64,000 nucleotides of DNA, taken from Archaeoglobaceae archaeon (GTDB taxonomy: Archaea > Halobacteriota > Archaeoglobi > Archaeoglobales > Archaeoglobaceae). The notes beneath the pieces were generated by a model that made no database searches, was not told where the DNA came from, and saw only the letters and a program-made list of their open reading frames with translations. This document shows positions 35,962 to 45,118 of this stretch, in pieces. Numbering within the stretch: the first letter of the stretch is position 1; the number at the start of each line of letters is the position of its first letter. The position numbers and the translations under genes are program-made. The stretch spans positions 1-64,000 of the forward strand of contig JAVYOO010000003.1 in the NCBI GenBank assembly GCA_038734275.1, in the 5' to 3' direction.

Positions 35962-37398
35962 ATGTTGAAGCCACTTGTTCCAGAGAATTCTGATTTTATA
36001 GAGAAAGAGGTAAATGGAGCAAAGACATTGGAAGTAAGCAAAAAAGCTCTGCAAAGTTTGATTTCTGGGAGCGGGAAAATCCAAAATTTGCTATCCAGAA
36101 CTCCAATAGAGGATAGGCTTAGAACGATTTCTGAGTTGGGAAAAATTTGGCTTGAAAAACTTGAGCAAGGCTCTTTGAAACCTCTGATAAGCAGAACTTC
36201 CGCTCTAACGGGATACAGCGAGAAAATGGTGGAATTTGAGTTCTCCTTAATTCCCTCAGTTTTTGATTATAAGGCGCTAAAAAAGAATATTGAAGCATCT
36301 TTTGGCACCGAATTAAAGGCTCTTGAATCCTTTTTTCAAATAGAAGATGGGGAATACATTCGATATTTACCAAAAGGACCAGTCTTTATAATTGGATCTG
36401 GAAACTCCTCGATTCCCGCCTTAATACCCACAGTGATTTCCCTTCTAACGGGTAATTTTACAATCCTGAAACCGTCGGTTGTTAACTATGAAGTGATTTT
36501 CTCCGTTTTTTCCTATTTGAAAGAATTAGAGACAGAATTTGCAAGCAAAATGCTCCAAGCATTTGTTTTGAGCTATTTCACGCACAACAGCGAGTCTTTG
36601 AATTATCTCCTAACTGAGGCTAAGTTAGGAGTGGTTAACTTTTGGGGCGCGGGGGAGGCGAGAGACCAGATCTGTCAGCTTGTAGCAAAAAATCCAAATC
36701 GTCCAGAGATTCTCATAAACGGTCCATTGACGGGAGTTGCTGTGATTGATGAAGACAACTTCAATGAAAAAACTGCAGAAGCTTTGGCTAAAAATGTGGT
36801 GTTATACGATCAGCAACTTTGCAGTTCTCCAACAGTTGCTTTTCTTGTAGGAAAATACGAAAATGCAAAAGACTTTTTAAGGCTTCTGGCTAAAAATCTC
36901 GACAGAATCGGCATGGAGTTGCCTATGAAGGCAAGTGACTCATATATCTACCTGCTTCAAAAAGTAAAAAGGGCGTTAATTTTCAAGGGGGCATTTTTGG
37001 AATCTTCAAAAACCCCAGAAAACCCTTGGACTGTAGTTTTATCAAAGAAAACGAGTCTTTTTGAAGATCACTTCGATTTATATCCGGAATTCTCTATATT
37101 TGTGCGTAGAAGATTCATTGAAATGGTCCTTCTTGACGATTATTTCGAAATTGTGGAATGGGTGAGGAAAATACCAAAACTTCGATCCTACAGTGGCGTT
37201 GATGGAGTCCAGACAGTTGGTATTGCGGTTAAACCTGAAGTTAAAAATTCCCTATTAGAGGAGCTTGCAAGCTCGGTTCATCGAATAGTTCCAATAGAGG
37301 ACATGTTCATGAGAAGTCCATTAGAGCCATACGATGGTATTCTATTTCCCCGAGCCTTTACAAAGCCTGTTTATTATAGAGAAAAGACAATGGTGTAG
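35962..37398 (+). CDS. LuxC-like acyl-CoA/acyl-enzyme reductase
   Basis: This 478-aa member of the aldehyde-dehydrogenase superfamily (LuxC group) has YLPKGPVFIIGSGNSSIPALIP (NADPH-site region, about 135-156), FTILKPS and the active-site cysteine in LYDQQLCSSPT (Cys287). LuxC reduces an activated acyl group to aldehyde with NADPH. It is encoded immediately after the LuxE-like protein (1-nt gap), matching the fatty-acid reductase complex. Archaeal membrane lipids contain no fatty acyl chains, so the acyl donor is an open question (exogenous fatty acids or branched acyl-CoA). Confidence 0.85.
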   Translation: MLKPLVPENSDFIEKEVNGAKTLEVSKKALQSLISGSGKIQNLLSRTPIEDRLRTISELGKIWLEKLEQGSLKPLISRTSALTGYSEKMVEFEFSLIPSVFDYKALKKNIEASFGTELKALESFFQIEDGEYIRYLPKGPVFIIGSGNSSIPALIPTVISLLTGNFTILKPSVVNYEVIFSVFSYLKELETEFASKMLQAFVLSYFTHNSESLNYLLTEAKLGVVNFWGAGEARDQICQLVAKNPNRPEILINGPLTGVAVIDEDNFNEKTAEALAKNVVLYDQQLCSSPTVAFLVGKYENAKDFLRLLAKNLDRIGMELPMKASDSYIYLLQKVKRALIFKGAFLESSKTPENPWTVVLSKKTSLFEDHFDLYPEFSIFVRRRFIEMVLLDDYFEIVEWVRKIPKLRSYSGVDGVQTVGIAVKPEVKNSLLEELASSVHRIVPIEDMFMRSPLEPYDGILFPRAFTKPVYYREKTMV

Positions 37399-37402
37399 CT
37401 TT

Positions 37403-38392
37403 ATGGAGAAAATTCTCGTTACTGGGGCTTCTGGATTTCTTGGTGGACATCTAACGAGAAAATTGGCTGATGAAGGATACAATGTTTTTGCCATGGTTCG
37501 AAAAACCAGCGATACGTCGCGACTTGAGGGAATTGATAAGAGATATGCGGATTTGTTGGACTACGAATCTCTGAAAGAAGCTACCAAAGGCGTCGATATA
37601 GTAATTCATCTTGGAGCATACTACACCTTCTATGGCAAAAAGGAGCTTTACCAGAAGATAAACGTTGAGGGGACGAAGAATTTGCTTGAAGCGGTGCTAA
37701 AAAATGGAGTTAAACGCTTTATTTACTGTAGCACTACCGAAGTCATAGGACCCGTAAAAAATCCTCCAGCAGATGAGAGCATGCCACCCAATCCAGAATA
37801 CGAATATGGGAAGTCAAAGCTAAAAGCAGAGCAACTTGTGAGGAGTTATGCAAGCAAGGGCATTGAGTTTACAATTCTAAGACCTTCTGGAATATATGGT
37901 CCATACAATGTCGATGACGTTTCCTACTGGTTCATAACATCGTTTGCAAAAAATTCTCTCGCAACAAAGTTCATCGTCTCGAGCGGTGAGAATTTAATTC
38001 AGTTTGTTCATGTTTCCGATGTCGTAAATGGCTTCCTATTAGCAATTGAAAAACAAAATTCGGTAAATCAGACTTATATTATAAGCGAGGATAAAGCTTA
38101 CACCTACAACCAAGTTTACAGGATCCTTGCAGAAATTTTAGGAAGAGAGGCACCGAAATTCCATATACCAGTTTTTATGGCGAAGGCTATGATCTTCCCA
38201 GTCGAATTGGCAAACAGAATTCTTGGAAGAGAGAACTTCATGTGGCATGTAAAAACTGTGGATTCCATAACCAAAGATAGAGCTTACTCGATAGAGAAGG
38301 CAAAAAGAGAGCTTGGATACAGACCAAAATACGATTTAAAGACTGGATTGAAAGAGACTGTTGATTGGTATAGGGAGAATGGTTTTATTTAG
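37403..38392 (+). CDS. Extended SDR: NAD-dependent epimerase/dehydratase or 3-beta-HSD-like oxidoreductase
   Basis: This 329-aa protein starts at ATG 37403. The Rossmann motif GASGFLGGHL is at residues 8-17 and the catalytic YEYGKSKLKAEQ (YxxxK) near 134-144, with STTEVIG before it. The pattern is closest to sugar epimerases and 3-beta-hydroxysteroid-dehydrogenase/OleD-like reductases. It is the third gene of the LuxE-LuxC operon (4-nt spacing), so it may act on the aldehyde or on a condensed acyl product. Substrate not determinable. Confidence 0.8.
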   Translation: MEKILVTGASGFLGGHLTRKLADEGYNVFAMVRKTSDTSRLEGIDKRYADLLDYESLKEATKGVDIVIHLGAYYTFYGKKELYQKINVEGTKNLLEAVLKNGVKRFIYCSTTEVIGPVKNPPADESMPPNPEYEYGKSKLKAEQLVRSYASKGIEFTILRPSGIYGPYNVDDVSYWFITSFAKNSLATKFIVSSGENLIQFVHVSDVVNGFLLAIEKQNSVNQTYIISEDKAYTYNQVYRILAEILGREAPKFHIPVFMAKAMIFPVELANRILGRENFMWHVKTVDSITKDRAYSIEKAKRELGYRPKYDLKTGLKETVDWYRENGFI

Positions 38393-38461
38393 TTCTCAAG
38401 AAAATCACCACGATTTTGGTTAGTAGTAGACTCTTGCCAAAGTTCCAAAAAATCAAATAAG

Positions 38462-38534
38462 TAGCCCCGGCCGGATTCGAACCGGCGTCGCGGAATCCAG
38501 AGTCCCGCAGGATTGACCGCTACCCCACGGGGCT
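38462..38534 (-). tRNA. tRNA-Gln (CTG)
   Basis: This 73-nt minus-strand cloverleaf has acceptor AGCCCCG/CGGGGCT with discriminator A, anticodon stem CGGGA/TTCCG around loop CTCTGGA (anticodon CTG), and T-loop GTTCGAATC. A1-U72 is usual for archaeal tRNA-Gln. No CCA is encoded and no intron is seen. Confidence 0.93.
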
Positions 38535-38577
38535 TCAAAAGTCTTTGGACTTTCGATTTATCAAAGTTTTGGTTTGC

Positions 38578-39939
38578 TTATTTTTCAACCGCCCTTAGCC
38601 TTATAACAAAAACTGTTCCTTTTGGCTTATTATCTTCAACCTTGATCTCTCCAGAATATCTTTCAACAAGTCTCTTGACTATGTAAAGCCCCAAGCCTGT
38701 GGAGGCTTTTTCACCATAGGTAAAGCCCTCTTCAAAAATTCGAGGCTTGACTTCATCTGGAATACCCTTGCCAAAGTCTGCAATTCTGATCTCAGCGTAA
38801 GTTCCAGACTTCTTTATTTTCACTTCCACTCGCTCTGTCTCAGCATGCTGAACCGCATTCTGGAAAATGTTCTCGAATATCACTCTAAGACCATCATCTG
38901 CGACGACTTCACAGTCCCCTTCAATGCTGATCGGAATGCCAAAACCTTTCGCCACTTCTTCAGCCACGCTTTTAACGCTCATTATCTTGAGTTCTCCCAA
39001 TTTAACGACTTCTTCAAAGTTTTTAAGGTTCTTTACGATATTAACCGCCCTTTCGATCTGTGATCTTACATTATGGCAGAACGTCTCTTCTCCCGTGTCT
39101 TTGTAAATTTCCATGTATGTAAGAGCGGTCGTGAGAGCATTCAGCGTGTCATGGCGAAGAATTCTATTTATGAGCGAGATCATTCTTGAAAGCTCTTCGT
39201 TTCTCTTTCTCTCTTCTTCAAGTTGTGTAACGTCTGCAAATGCTACAATTCCGAATCTTTTTCCTTGCCAGATATCCGAGACTCCAAAGGCTTTTAGTAT
39301 TCGGTAACTTCCATCTTTTCGCTTCACTCTGAGCAAATATGGCTCGACTGGCTCTCCAGATAGCCTTTTTCTCATTACTTCTCTCATCTTTTCCTTTTCT
39401 TCTTCATCAAAGAGCTCCCAGAAAATTCCGCGCAAAAGTTCATCCTTCGTGTAGCCTGTTGCTTCTTCCACAGCTTTGTTAACGTAAACAAATTTTCCTT
39501 CGGTGTAAACGATACAAGGCACAGGTGTTAGATCGACAAGCTTTCTGAACCATTCAAGGTTCTCTTCCGCAGTAGCCCCTCTTTCCTGAAGTTTACCAAC
39601 GAATTTAATTCCTCCAGCAAATAGCAGTATTAAGCCAGATGCCTTAAGAATGCCCTCAACGAAAGTTCCAAAAAATTCTGGATCAAGAATGAACTCATCA
39701 AGCAAGTCGATGCCAAGTGCAAGAGTGAAAATCCCCCAGCCAAGAATTAATGGCTTGAAATTCCGAATTAAGAAAAGCAGAAAAAGTGCGAGTATGAACA
39801 GAAGCCCCTCAATAAAGACATCTTCAACATCAAAATTCATGTTGGGGCGTGAAAAGTATATAAAAGCCCAAATCCCTAAAATAGCAATCCATAGTCCAAT
39901 TAGCGTGATGAGGATATTATTATCGGTTTTATTTTGCAT
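38578..39939 (-). CDS. Membrane PAS-domain histidine kinase
   Basis: This 453-aa protein starts at ATG 39939 (a TTG precedes it). Four hydrophobic helices (about residues 10-115) form the sensor membrane domain. A PAS domain follows (FRKLVDLTPVPCIVYTEGKFVYVNKAVEEATGY, about 140-255), then the phosphoacceptor helix INRILRHDTLNALTTAL (His about 271) and an ATPase domain with FENIFQNAVQHA, ADFGKGIPD and ASTGLGLYIVKRL. No response regulator is adjacent. Archaeoglobales carry many such orphan kinases. Confidence 0.85.
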   Translation of the reverse strand: MQNKTDNNILITLIGLWIAILGIWAFIYFSRPNMNFDVEDVFIEGLLFILALFLLFLIRNFKPLILGWGIFTLALGIDLLDEFILDPEFFGTFVEGILKASGLILLFAGGIKFVGKLQERGATAEENLEWFRKLVDLTPVPCIVYTEGKFVYVNKAVEEATGYTKDELLRGIFWELFDEEEKEKMREVMRKRLSGEPVEPYLLRVKRKDGSYRILKAFGVSDIWQGKRFGIVAFADVTQLEEERKRNEELSRMISLINRILRHDTLNALTTALTYMEIYKDTGEETFCHNVRSQIERAVNIVKNLKNFEEVVKLGELKIMSVKSVAEEVAKGFGIPISIEGDCEVVADDGLRVIFENIFQNAVQHAETERVEVKIKKSGTYAEIRIADFGKGIPDEVKPRIFEEGFTYGEKASTGLGLYIVKRLVERYSGEIKVEDNKPKGTVFVIRLRAVEK

Positions 39940-39972
39940 CAAATTATCCCTATTTTGAGCATATATATCTTC

Positions 39973-41055
39973 TTATTTTTCCGACTCCAAAACATCGATC
40001 ACGTCGAGTTTTTCAACAAAAGCCTTGAAATTCTTTGACAGGCTTGGCTCAGTCCTGCCAGAATCTCCGCTTACGAGCTCCTTTATATAAAGTCCTGCCT
40101 CAGCTTCGAATTTTAGAACTGCAATTTTGCCAAAATGGGCTAAAATTTCAGCCTTATAAAGCCTTCTGATTCTTAGTTTGTCCGCTCTTCTATGAAGAAC
40201 TCTCTCTGGAGTTTTTTGCCTTATTTCACCAATAAGCTCATTAAGTGCTCTCTCAAGCTCTTCTTTGCTCACTTCTCTATCAAAAACGACTTTTGCTCTA
40301 TAGACTTTCCTAAATCTTTCTTCCTTAACTCTTTCAACGTCTTCAGAATTTGCATAGCTCAATTGCTTAACTCCAACCTTTCCTTTTGAGAACTCGTTTA
40401 TTCTTCTCTCCAGCTCGCTCAAATCAACCCTTCTCTTCTTTGGTTCGATGATCTCAAGAACAAAAGGTCTTCCATTGCCAAGCATTCTTGCGTCCACGTC
40501 TTCTCTGCCAGATCCATGAAGAACCGCATCTCTTGCATCGAAGAGCTCAATTGCGGGAGTTGAAATTAATTCTTCAACGGAATAAAGATATCTTTTGCCT
40601 GTATAATTGCAGATCTCGCATCCCACGCCTTTGCATTTTCCACAAAGCCATCTTGTCTGAGAAATGTTTCTTATCCTCTTTATATATCTCCCGTAAATAT
40701 ATATTGGCTTAATATTTATTTGAAAGCTTAAATCTTCTGGATTGAAAATTATAAGAACGTCAGGATCAATAGAGAGCCTTTTACCAGTTATCGACTTTAG
40801 TTTTGACTGCAGTTCATTCTTTATCTCCGATTTGAGGTCGTAATCAATTCCTATAAGCTCAAAAAATTCCTGCAAAGCTCTAAAGCTACCTTCACTCCTT
40901 ATACCGACTTGAAAGCTTTCAAACTCGAAATCAAGCTTTTTTGAGATCTCCTCTGAGATATCGTCGATTTTCTCAAAAATACCACCACAAAATGAACAGC
41001 TTTCGCTTCCTGCTGGAAAAATTTTTAGCCTTTCGGCGCATCTTTTGCAGATCAT
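39973..41055 (-). CDS. pus10: tRNA pseudouridine synthase Pus10 (Psi54/Psi55)
   Basis: This 360-aa protein has an N-terminal zinc site made of CKRC and CSFC. A second CGKCKGVGCEICNYTG motif precedes the catalytic domain, and HGSGREDVDARMLGNGRPFVLEI contains the catalytic Asp. This arrangement is specific to Pus10, which makes pseudouridine 54 and 55 in the T-loop of archaeal tRNAs. The central THUMP-like region spans about 60-150. It is divergent from sir2, with 49 nt between the starts. Confidence 0.93.
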   Translation of the reverse strand: MICKRCAERLKIFPAGSESCSFCGGIFEKIDDISEEISKKLDFEFESFQVGIRSEGSFRALQEFFELIGIDYDLKSEIKNELQSKLKSITGKRLSIDPDVLIIFNPEDLSFQINIKPIYIYGRYIKRIRNISQTRWLCGKCKGVGCEICNYTGKRYLYSVEELISTPAIELFDARDAVLHGSGREDVDARMLGNGRPFVLEIIEPKKRRVDLSELERRINEFSKGKVGVKQLSYANSEDVERVKEERFRKVYRAKVVFDREVSKEELERALNELIGEIRQKTPERVLHRRADKLRIRRLYKAEILAHFGKIAVLKFEAEAGLYIKELVSGDSGRTEPSLSKNFKAFVEKLDVIDVLESEK

Positions 41056-41104
41056 TATGTCTACTATGCGTTAAAGTAATAAATTTGATCTTCGAGAAGT
41101 AAAT

Positions 41105-41881
41105 ATGGATCTGATAAAGAGAGCCGCAGAAGATCTTGTCAATGCTAAATATGCTATTGCATTCACCGGAGCTGGGATATCGACTGAGAGCGGTATTCCT
41201 GACTTCAGAGGACCTTCTGGGATCTGGACAAGAGATCCTGAGGCGGAAAGGAGATCCTATGAGATCTTTGGCAAATTTCTGAGAAGCCCAAAGGAATACT
41301 GGGATGAAGCTCTCAGATCTCCTTTTTACAGCATTCTCGAAAAAGCCCAGCCAAATCCCGCTCATTACGCCTTGGCTGAACTCGAAGAAATGGGGCTAAT
41401 TAAGGCTGTGATAACGCAGAATATCGATGGGCTTCACCAGAAGGCAGGAAGCAAAAAAGTTTTAGAATTCCATGGTAGCATTTCAAAGTTGAGATGCATT
41501 TACTGTGGTTGTAGATTTCCAAGAGAAGAATTTTCAAAAGATCTCGAAGATAGAAGAATCCCGATGTGCAAAGAATGCGGAAGCCCGCTAAAAATGGACG
41601 TCGTTTACTTCACTGAGCCAATTCCAAGAGATGTTTACGAGCTTAGCTTTGAAGAAGCGATGAAATGCGATTTAATGCTCGTCTGCGGAACTTCTGCGGT
41701 CGTTTATCCCGCTGCAGAGCTTCCGCGGGTTGCTAAAAGGCATGGAGCAAAGGTTATAGAAGTGAACTTCGAAGAAACACCGCTCACTCACGAAGGTGTT
41801 TCGGACTATATCATAAAAGGAAAAGTTGGAGAAATTTTGCCGAAAATCGTTGAAGAGGTGAAAAAACTACGAAAGATTTAA
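41105..41881 (+). CDS. cobB: Sir2-family NAD-dependent protein deacylase
   Basis: This 258-aa sirtuin has the NAD site GAGISTESGIPDFRG (about residues 21-35), TQNIDGLHQKAG (about 103-114), the catalytic His in LEFHGS, two zinc knuckles (CIYCG and CKECG), and LMLVCGTSAVVYPAAELP. It removes acetyl groups from lysines such as those of the chromatin protein Alba. Its start is close to the divergent pus10 start. The following small gene begins only 62 nt later and may be co-transcribed. Confidence 0.93.
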   Translation: MDLIKRAAEDLVNAKYAIAFTGAGISTESGIPDFRGPSGIWTRDPEAERRSYEIFGKFLRSPKEYWDEALRSPFYSILEKAQPNPAHYALAELEEMGLIKAVITQNIDGLHQKAGSKKVLEFHGSISKLRCIYCGCRFPREEFSKDLEDRRIPMCKECGSPLKMDVVYFTEPIPRDVYELSFEEAMKCDLMLVCGTSAVVYPAAELPRVAKRHGAKVIEVNFEETPLTHEGVSDYIIKGKVGEILPKIVEEVKKLRKI

Positions 41882-41943
41882 TCTTAAAGCTATACGATTT
41901 AGCAAATTCGAAAAAATGGAAGCCTTGGGAGCTTCAAAGTGTT

Positions 41944-42198
41944 TTGAGAAGAGAATTTGAAGGGGTTGTTGCGGTTGGCGACGATCTGTCGTTCACACTA
42001 AAACTGGATTTTAAGATTCCAACCAAAGACCTTGAAAAATTGGGCGGGCAAAAGTGTAAGATCTATCCATTTAAGAATGCCTATAGGTTCAAGAATGGCT
42101 CCATCGCTTTTGATGGCAATTTTATAAGGATTAGCAGAAATTTTCGACGTGAAGAGTTGGAGAAAATTCTCTGCTTTTTATTCAATGGGATATTATGA
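41944..42198 (+). CDS. Small protein of unknown function
   Basis: The 84-aa ORF begins at TTG 41944 (MRREFEGVVAVGDDLSF). The frame is open back through protein-like sequence (KLYDLANSKKWKPWELQSV) to near 41863, but contains no ATG, GTG or TTG earlier, so the true start is uncertain. It has a beta-rich first part and an RRNF-type basic end (RISRNFRREELEKIL). Its end overlaps the DHPS-related gene by 4 nt, implying co-translation. No family is recognised. Confidence 0.5.
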   Translation: MRREFEGVVAVGDDLSFTLKLDFKIPTKDLEKLGGQKCKIYPFKNAYRFKNGSIAFDGNFIRISRNFRREELEKILCFLFNGIL

Positions 42199-43616
42199 AT
42201 GTGCTTGTTGTTACTGGAAAACTTGCTGAAAGCCTCGTTCGCAGTTCTTCGCCAAATACTGATGTTTACATTTGCGACATAGACGTTGCAGCATTCATAA
42301 CCCCAGAGCTACTTGAAAAGGCACCACTTGAGGGCTACGATCTTGTTTTAGTTCCTGGACTGACTGCAGACTGCAACTGGGCGGAATTTGAGCGTAGAAA
42401 AGGCGTTAAAGTTCGTCTTGGTCCCCTGCATGCATACGATCTGCGAGAGGTGGTGAATTACGTTGATAAAATCGAGTTCTCGCATAAAATTCCCGCCTGC
42501 AGACTAATTGAGGGCAAGAGGGCTGAAGAAGCAATCAAGGCGGTTGATGAGCTCGAAAAAGATCATACTTTCAAAATAGGTAATGTGAAGATTGGTGGAA
42601 ACAGCAGAATGAAGATCGTTGCTGAGATCCACAGGCTGAAACTTGAAGATCTCAGGGAGAGAATTGATTACTACGTTGAAAGTGGTGCAGACATCGTGGA
42701 TCTCGGAATTCCAATTGTATTTGAGAGTGAACTTGTAAGCAAGGCAATCAAGATTGCAGTGGATCATTCAAAAGTGCCGATAAGCGTTGACACCTTTAGC
42801 CCCAAAGCCATTGAGATCGCGGTGAAGCATGGAGTCGACATGATCATGAGTCTTTCGAGCTCCAATACTGAAATACTTGACTTGATTGAAGATCAGGCGG
42901 TTGTAGTTGCTGAGAGGGATCTTGAGAAACTCTTTAGACTAATTGAGCTTGCAAGAGCAAAGACTGAAAAGGTGATCGCTGATCCGATACTCGATCCTCC
43001 ACTTAAGGTTGCAGAGTCTATAGAAAGGTATTTGGAGTTTAGAAAACTCGACAAAGCAACTCCACTGCTCTTTGGTGTTGGCAATGTTACAGAGCTCAGT
43101 GATGCGGACAGCGTTGGTATTAACGCTTTGCTTGCCTTCATTGCAGAAGAGATCGGTTGTAATCTGCTCTTCACAACAGAAGCGAGCCCAAAGACTACTG
43201 GAAGCGTTAAAGAGCTTAAGAGAGCGAGCTATTTGGCAAAGATTGCAAAAATAAGAAGTTCTCCACCAAAAGACGCTGGAATTTCGATGCTTGTTTTGAA
43301 AGAAAAAGTGAAGTATGAGACTGCCGAAAAGTCAAAAGAATTCCTTGAAGCAAAGAAAAGCGATGAGTTCATTCGAGATCCATGCGGGGACTTTATAATC
43401 TTCATCGCAGACGGGAAGATCTTTTGCAAGCACGAAAAGGCGATAATTGCTGGAAAAACTGCCAAAGAAATACTCGACACAGTTTTAAAGCTTGGTCTGG
43501 TTTCAAGGCTTGACCACGCTGGCTATCTGGGCAGAGAGCTCATGAAGGCTGAAATCGCTTTGAGACTTGGAAAGAACTACATTCAAGATCGTGAGCTGAA
43601 CTTTGGATTTCTATAG
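42195..43616 (+). CDS. Dihydropteroate-synthase-related protein (archaeal)
   Basis: This 473-aa protein contains a TIM-barrel DHPS-like core: YYVESGADIVDLGIPIV, VPISVDTFSPKAIEIAVKHG, DMIMSLSS, VIADPILDPP and LLFGVGNVTELSDAD correspond to the pterin-binding loops. It has an N-terminal Rossmann-like extension (about 1-130) and a C-terminal domain, the layout of the archaeal DHPS-related family found in organisms with tetrahydromethanopterin. It may act in pterin synthesis or as a corrinoid/pterin methyltransferase-like protein; the reaction is not proven. Confidence 0.8.
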   Translation: MNVLVVTGKLAESLVRSSSPNTDVYICDIDVAAFITPELLEKAPLEGYDLVLVPGLTADCNWAEFERRKGVKVRLGPLHAYDLREVVNYVDKIEFSHKIPACRLIEGKRAEEAIKAVDELEKDHTFKIGNVKIGGNSRMKIVAEIHRLKLEDLRERIDYYVESGADIVDLGIPIVFESELVSKAIKIAVDHSKVPISVDTFSPKAIEIAVKHGVDMIMSLSSSNTEILDLIEDQAVVVAERDLEKLFRLIELARAKTEKVIADPILDPPLKVAESIERYLEFRKLDKATPLLFGVGNVTELSDADSVGINALLAFIAEEIGCNLLFTTEASPKTTGSVKELKRASYLAKIAKIRSSPPKDAGISMLVLKEKVKYETAEKSKEFLEAKKSDEFIRDPCGDFIIFIADGKIFCKHEKAIIAGKTAKEILDTVLKLGLVSRLDHAGYLGRELMKAEIALRLGKNYIQDRELNFGFL

Positions 43617-44558
43617 GCTTTTGTAAATCTCATTAAGCTTTAGCAGAACATTTTTAGCCAGCTCGATTTCAATCAAATCGACGAACTCTCTGTTTGTGTG
43701 ACAATCCTTTAGTTCTCCAGGTCCCCAGACAACGACATCGAACTTCTTGGCAAGATTTATGGCATCAGTCCATGATGGCATAACGCTGAATTCTGGCTTT
43801 AAACCAGAAAGCTCCATCGCTTTAGCCAAAAGTTCTACGACTTTTCCGCTGTAAAAACCCTCTGCAGACTCGAGAATTTTTAATTCTGCATCAACTTTTT
43901 TTAGTTCCTCAAGAGCTTCATTTAGTTCTCCGGGTTCAAGCAGAAAGTCAAGCCTCATGAAGCAATGCTCTGGAATGACATATTCCCAGCTTCCACCGTC
44001 TATTTTCAAAATGCTCACTCTGAACTTTTCAGAAAGCTTTTGATAAGCATTGAGAGCCCTATGAATTGCATTAACACCGCTTTCTGGCATTGAAGCGTGG
44101 CAGGGATAGCCCTTGAAAGTCAGGTCTGCTTCTATGCATCCAAGGTGTTTTTTCGCTATCTTGAGGCTGGTGGGTTCCATAACTACTGCAAACTTTCCAC
44201 GATTCCAGAGCTCGATAAAAGCCTTTGAGCCGCTTCCGTTAACCTCTTCATCGCAGAAAAATGCAAGCGTAAAGTCTACACCTTTCGAAGCTGCTTGAAG
44301 CATTGCGGAAATGCTCGCCTTCGCATCAGCGACGCCAGTCCCATAGGCTTTTATTCCGTCAGTTCTGAATTCAGATTTAATGCTTACAGTGTCCAAATGG
44401 GTCGCCACAATCAGATCGCTTTTTGGGTTTGCCACAATGAAAAGCTCGTGCTCGAAAATCTCATAACCGTGTTCTTCAAGAAAATCCCTCACAAAGTTCT
44501 TGAGCTCTTTTTCATGTCCGCTAACCGATTGAATCTCTACAAGCTTTTTCAGCAACAC
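43611..44558 (-). CDS. M20-family zinc peptidase / deacylase (ArgE/LysK-like)
   Basis: This 315-aa protein starts at GTG 44558 or TTG 44555. The M20 metal ligands are visible: THLDTV (His, Asp), GTGVADAKASISAML (second Asp), FFCDEEVNGSGSKAF (Glu pair) and the terminal CHTNREFV His. Members deacylate acetylornithine or LysW-linked lysine/ornithine. Together with argF elsewhere in the window an arginine or lysine role is plausible, but specificity cannot be read from motifs. It converges with the DHPS-related gene with a 6-nt overlap. Confidence 0.8.
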   Translation of the reverse strand: MLLKKLVEIQSVSGHEKELKNFVRDFLEEHGYEIFEHELFIVANPKSDLIVATHLDTVSIKSEFRTDGIKAYGTGVADAKASISAMLQAASKGVDFTLAFFCDEEVNGSGSKAFIELWNRGKFAVVMEPTSLKIAKKHLGCIEADLTFKGYPCHASMPESGVNAIHRALNAYQKLSEKFRVSILKIDGGSWEYVIPEHCFMRLDFLLEPGELNEALEELKKVDAELKILESAEGFYSGKVVELLAKAMELSGLKPEFSVMPSWTDAINLAKKFDVVVWGPGELKDCHTNREFVDLIEIELAKNVLLKLNEIYKSL

Positions 44559-44598
44559 TCAAAAGAGTTTAAAAACAGAAATTAAAGCTTTACTGTTG

Positions 44599-45057
44599 GT
44601 GGAAATAAGGCGAGTTACCAAAGAAGATCTTGAGAGTTTTGTGAAGGTATACACCGAAAGCTACCGTGGACTGGAAAGATACGCTTACAAAAGCAGGAAA
44701 ATCATTAAGGGCTACTTCAAATGGCTCTTTGCAAGAGACCATGGTGGATTCATGGTTGCTGAAATAGACGGAAAAGCGGTTGGCTTCGTCGCATGCGATA
44801 CAAACTGGATAAGCATCTTTGAGCTTAAGAGAGTGGGCGAGATTCATGAAATCTTTGTTCTGCCTGAATACAGACGTTTGGGAATAGGCTCAAAGCTTCT
44901 CAGTTCTGCTTTAAGCTACGCAATTGAGCGTGGAAGAAGCTTAGCAGAGTTATGGGTTGGCGAAACGAATTACGAGGCTAAAAAGTTCTACATTGGCAAG
45001 GATTTTAAAGAAGCGGGAAAACTCGGAAAATGGGTTAGGATGGTCAAAGAACTGTAA
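44599..45057 (+). CDS. GNAT-family N-acetyltransferase
   Basis: This 152-aa protein starts at GTG 44599; TTG 44596 is the other option. GNAT motif A is visible as EIFVLPEYRRLGIGSKLLSSAL (acetyl-CoA pyrophosphate loop R-x-x-G-x-G), preceded by the GFVACDTNWISIFEL strand and followed by ELWVGETNYEAKKFY (motif B). Similar archaeal proteins acetylate protein N-termini or amino acids. Substrate unknown. It is divergent from the M20 peptidase with only 40 nt between the starts. Confidence 0.85.
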   Translation: MEIRRVTKEDLESFVKVYTESYRGLERYAYKSRKIIKGYFKWLFARDHGGFMVAEIDGKAVGFVACDTNWISIFELKRVGEIHEIFVLPEYRRLGIGSKLLSSALSYAIERGRSLAELWVGETNYEAKKFYIGKDFKEAGKLGKWVRMVKEL

Positions 45058-45118
45058 AATACCTTGATAGGCTTTTTGACCAGTTTAAGAAAGTATTTTT
45101 ATATCAGATTATATCGCC

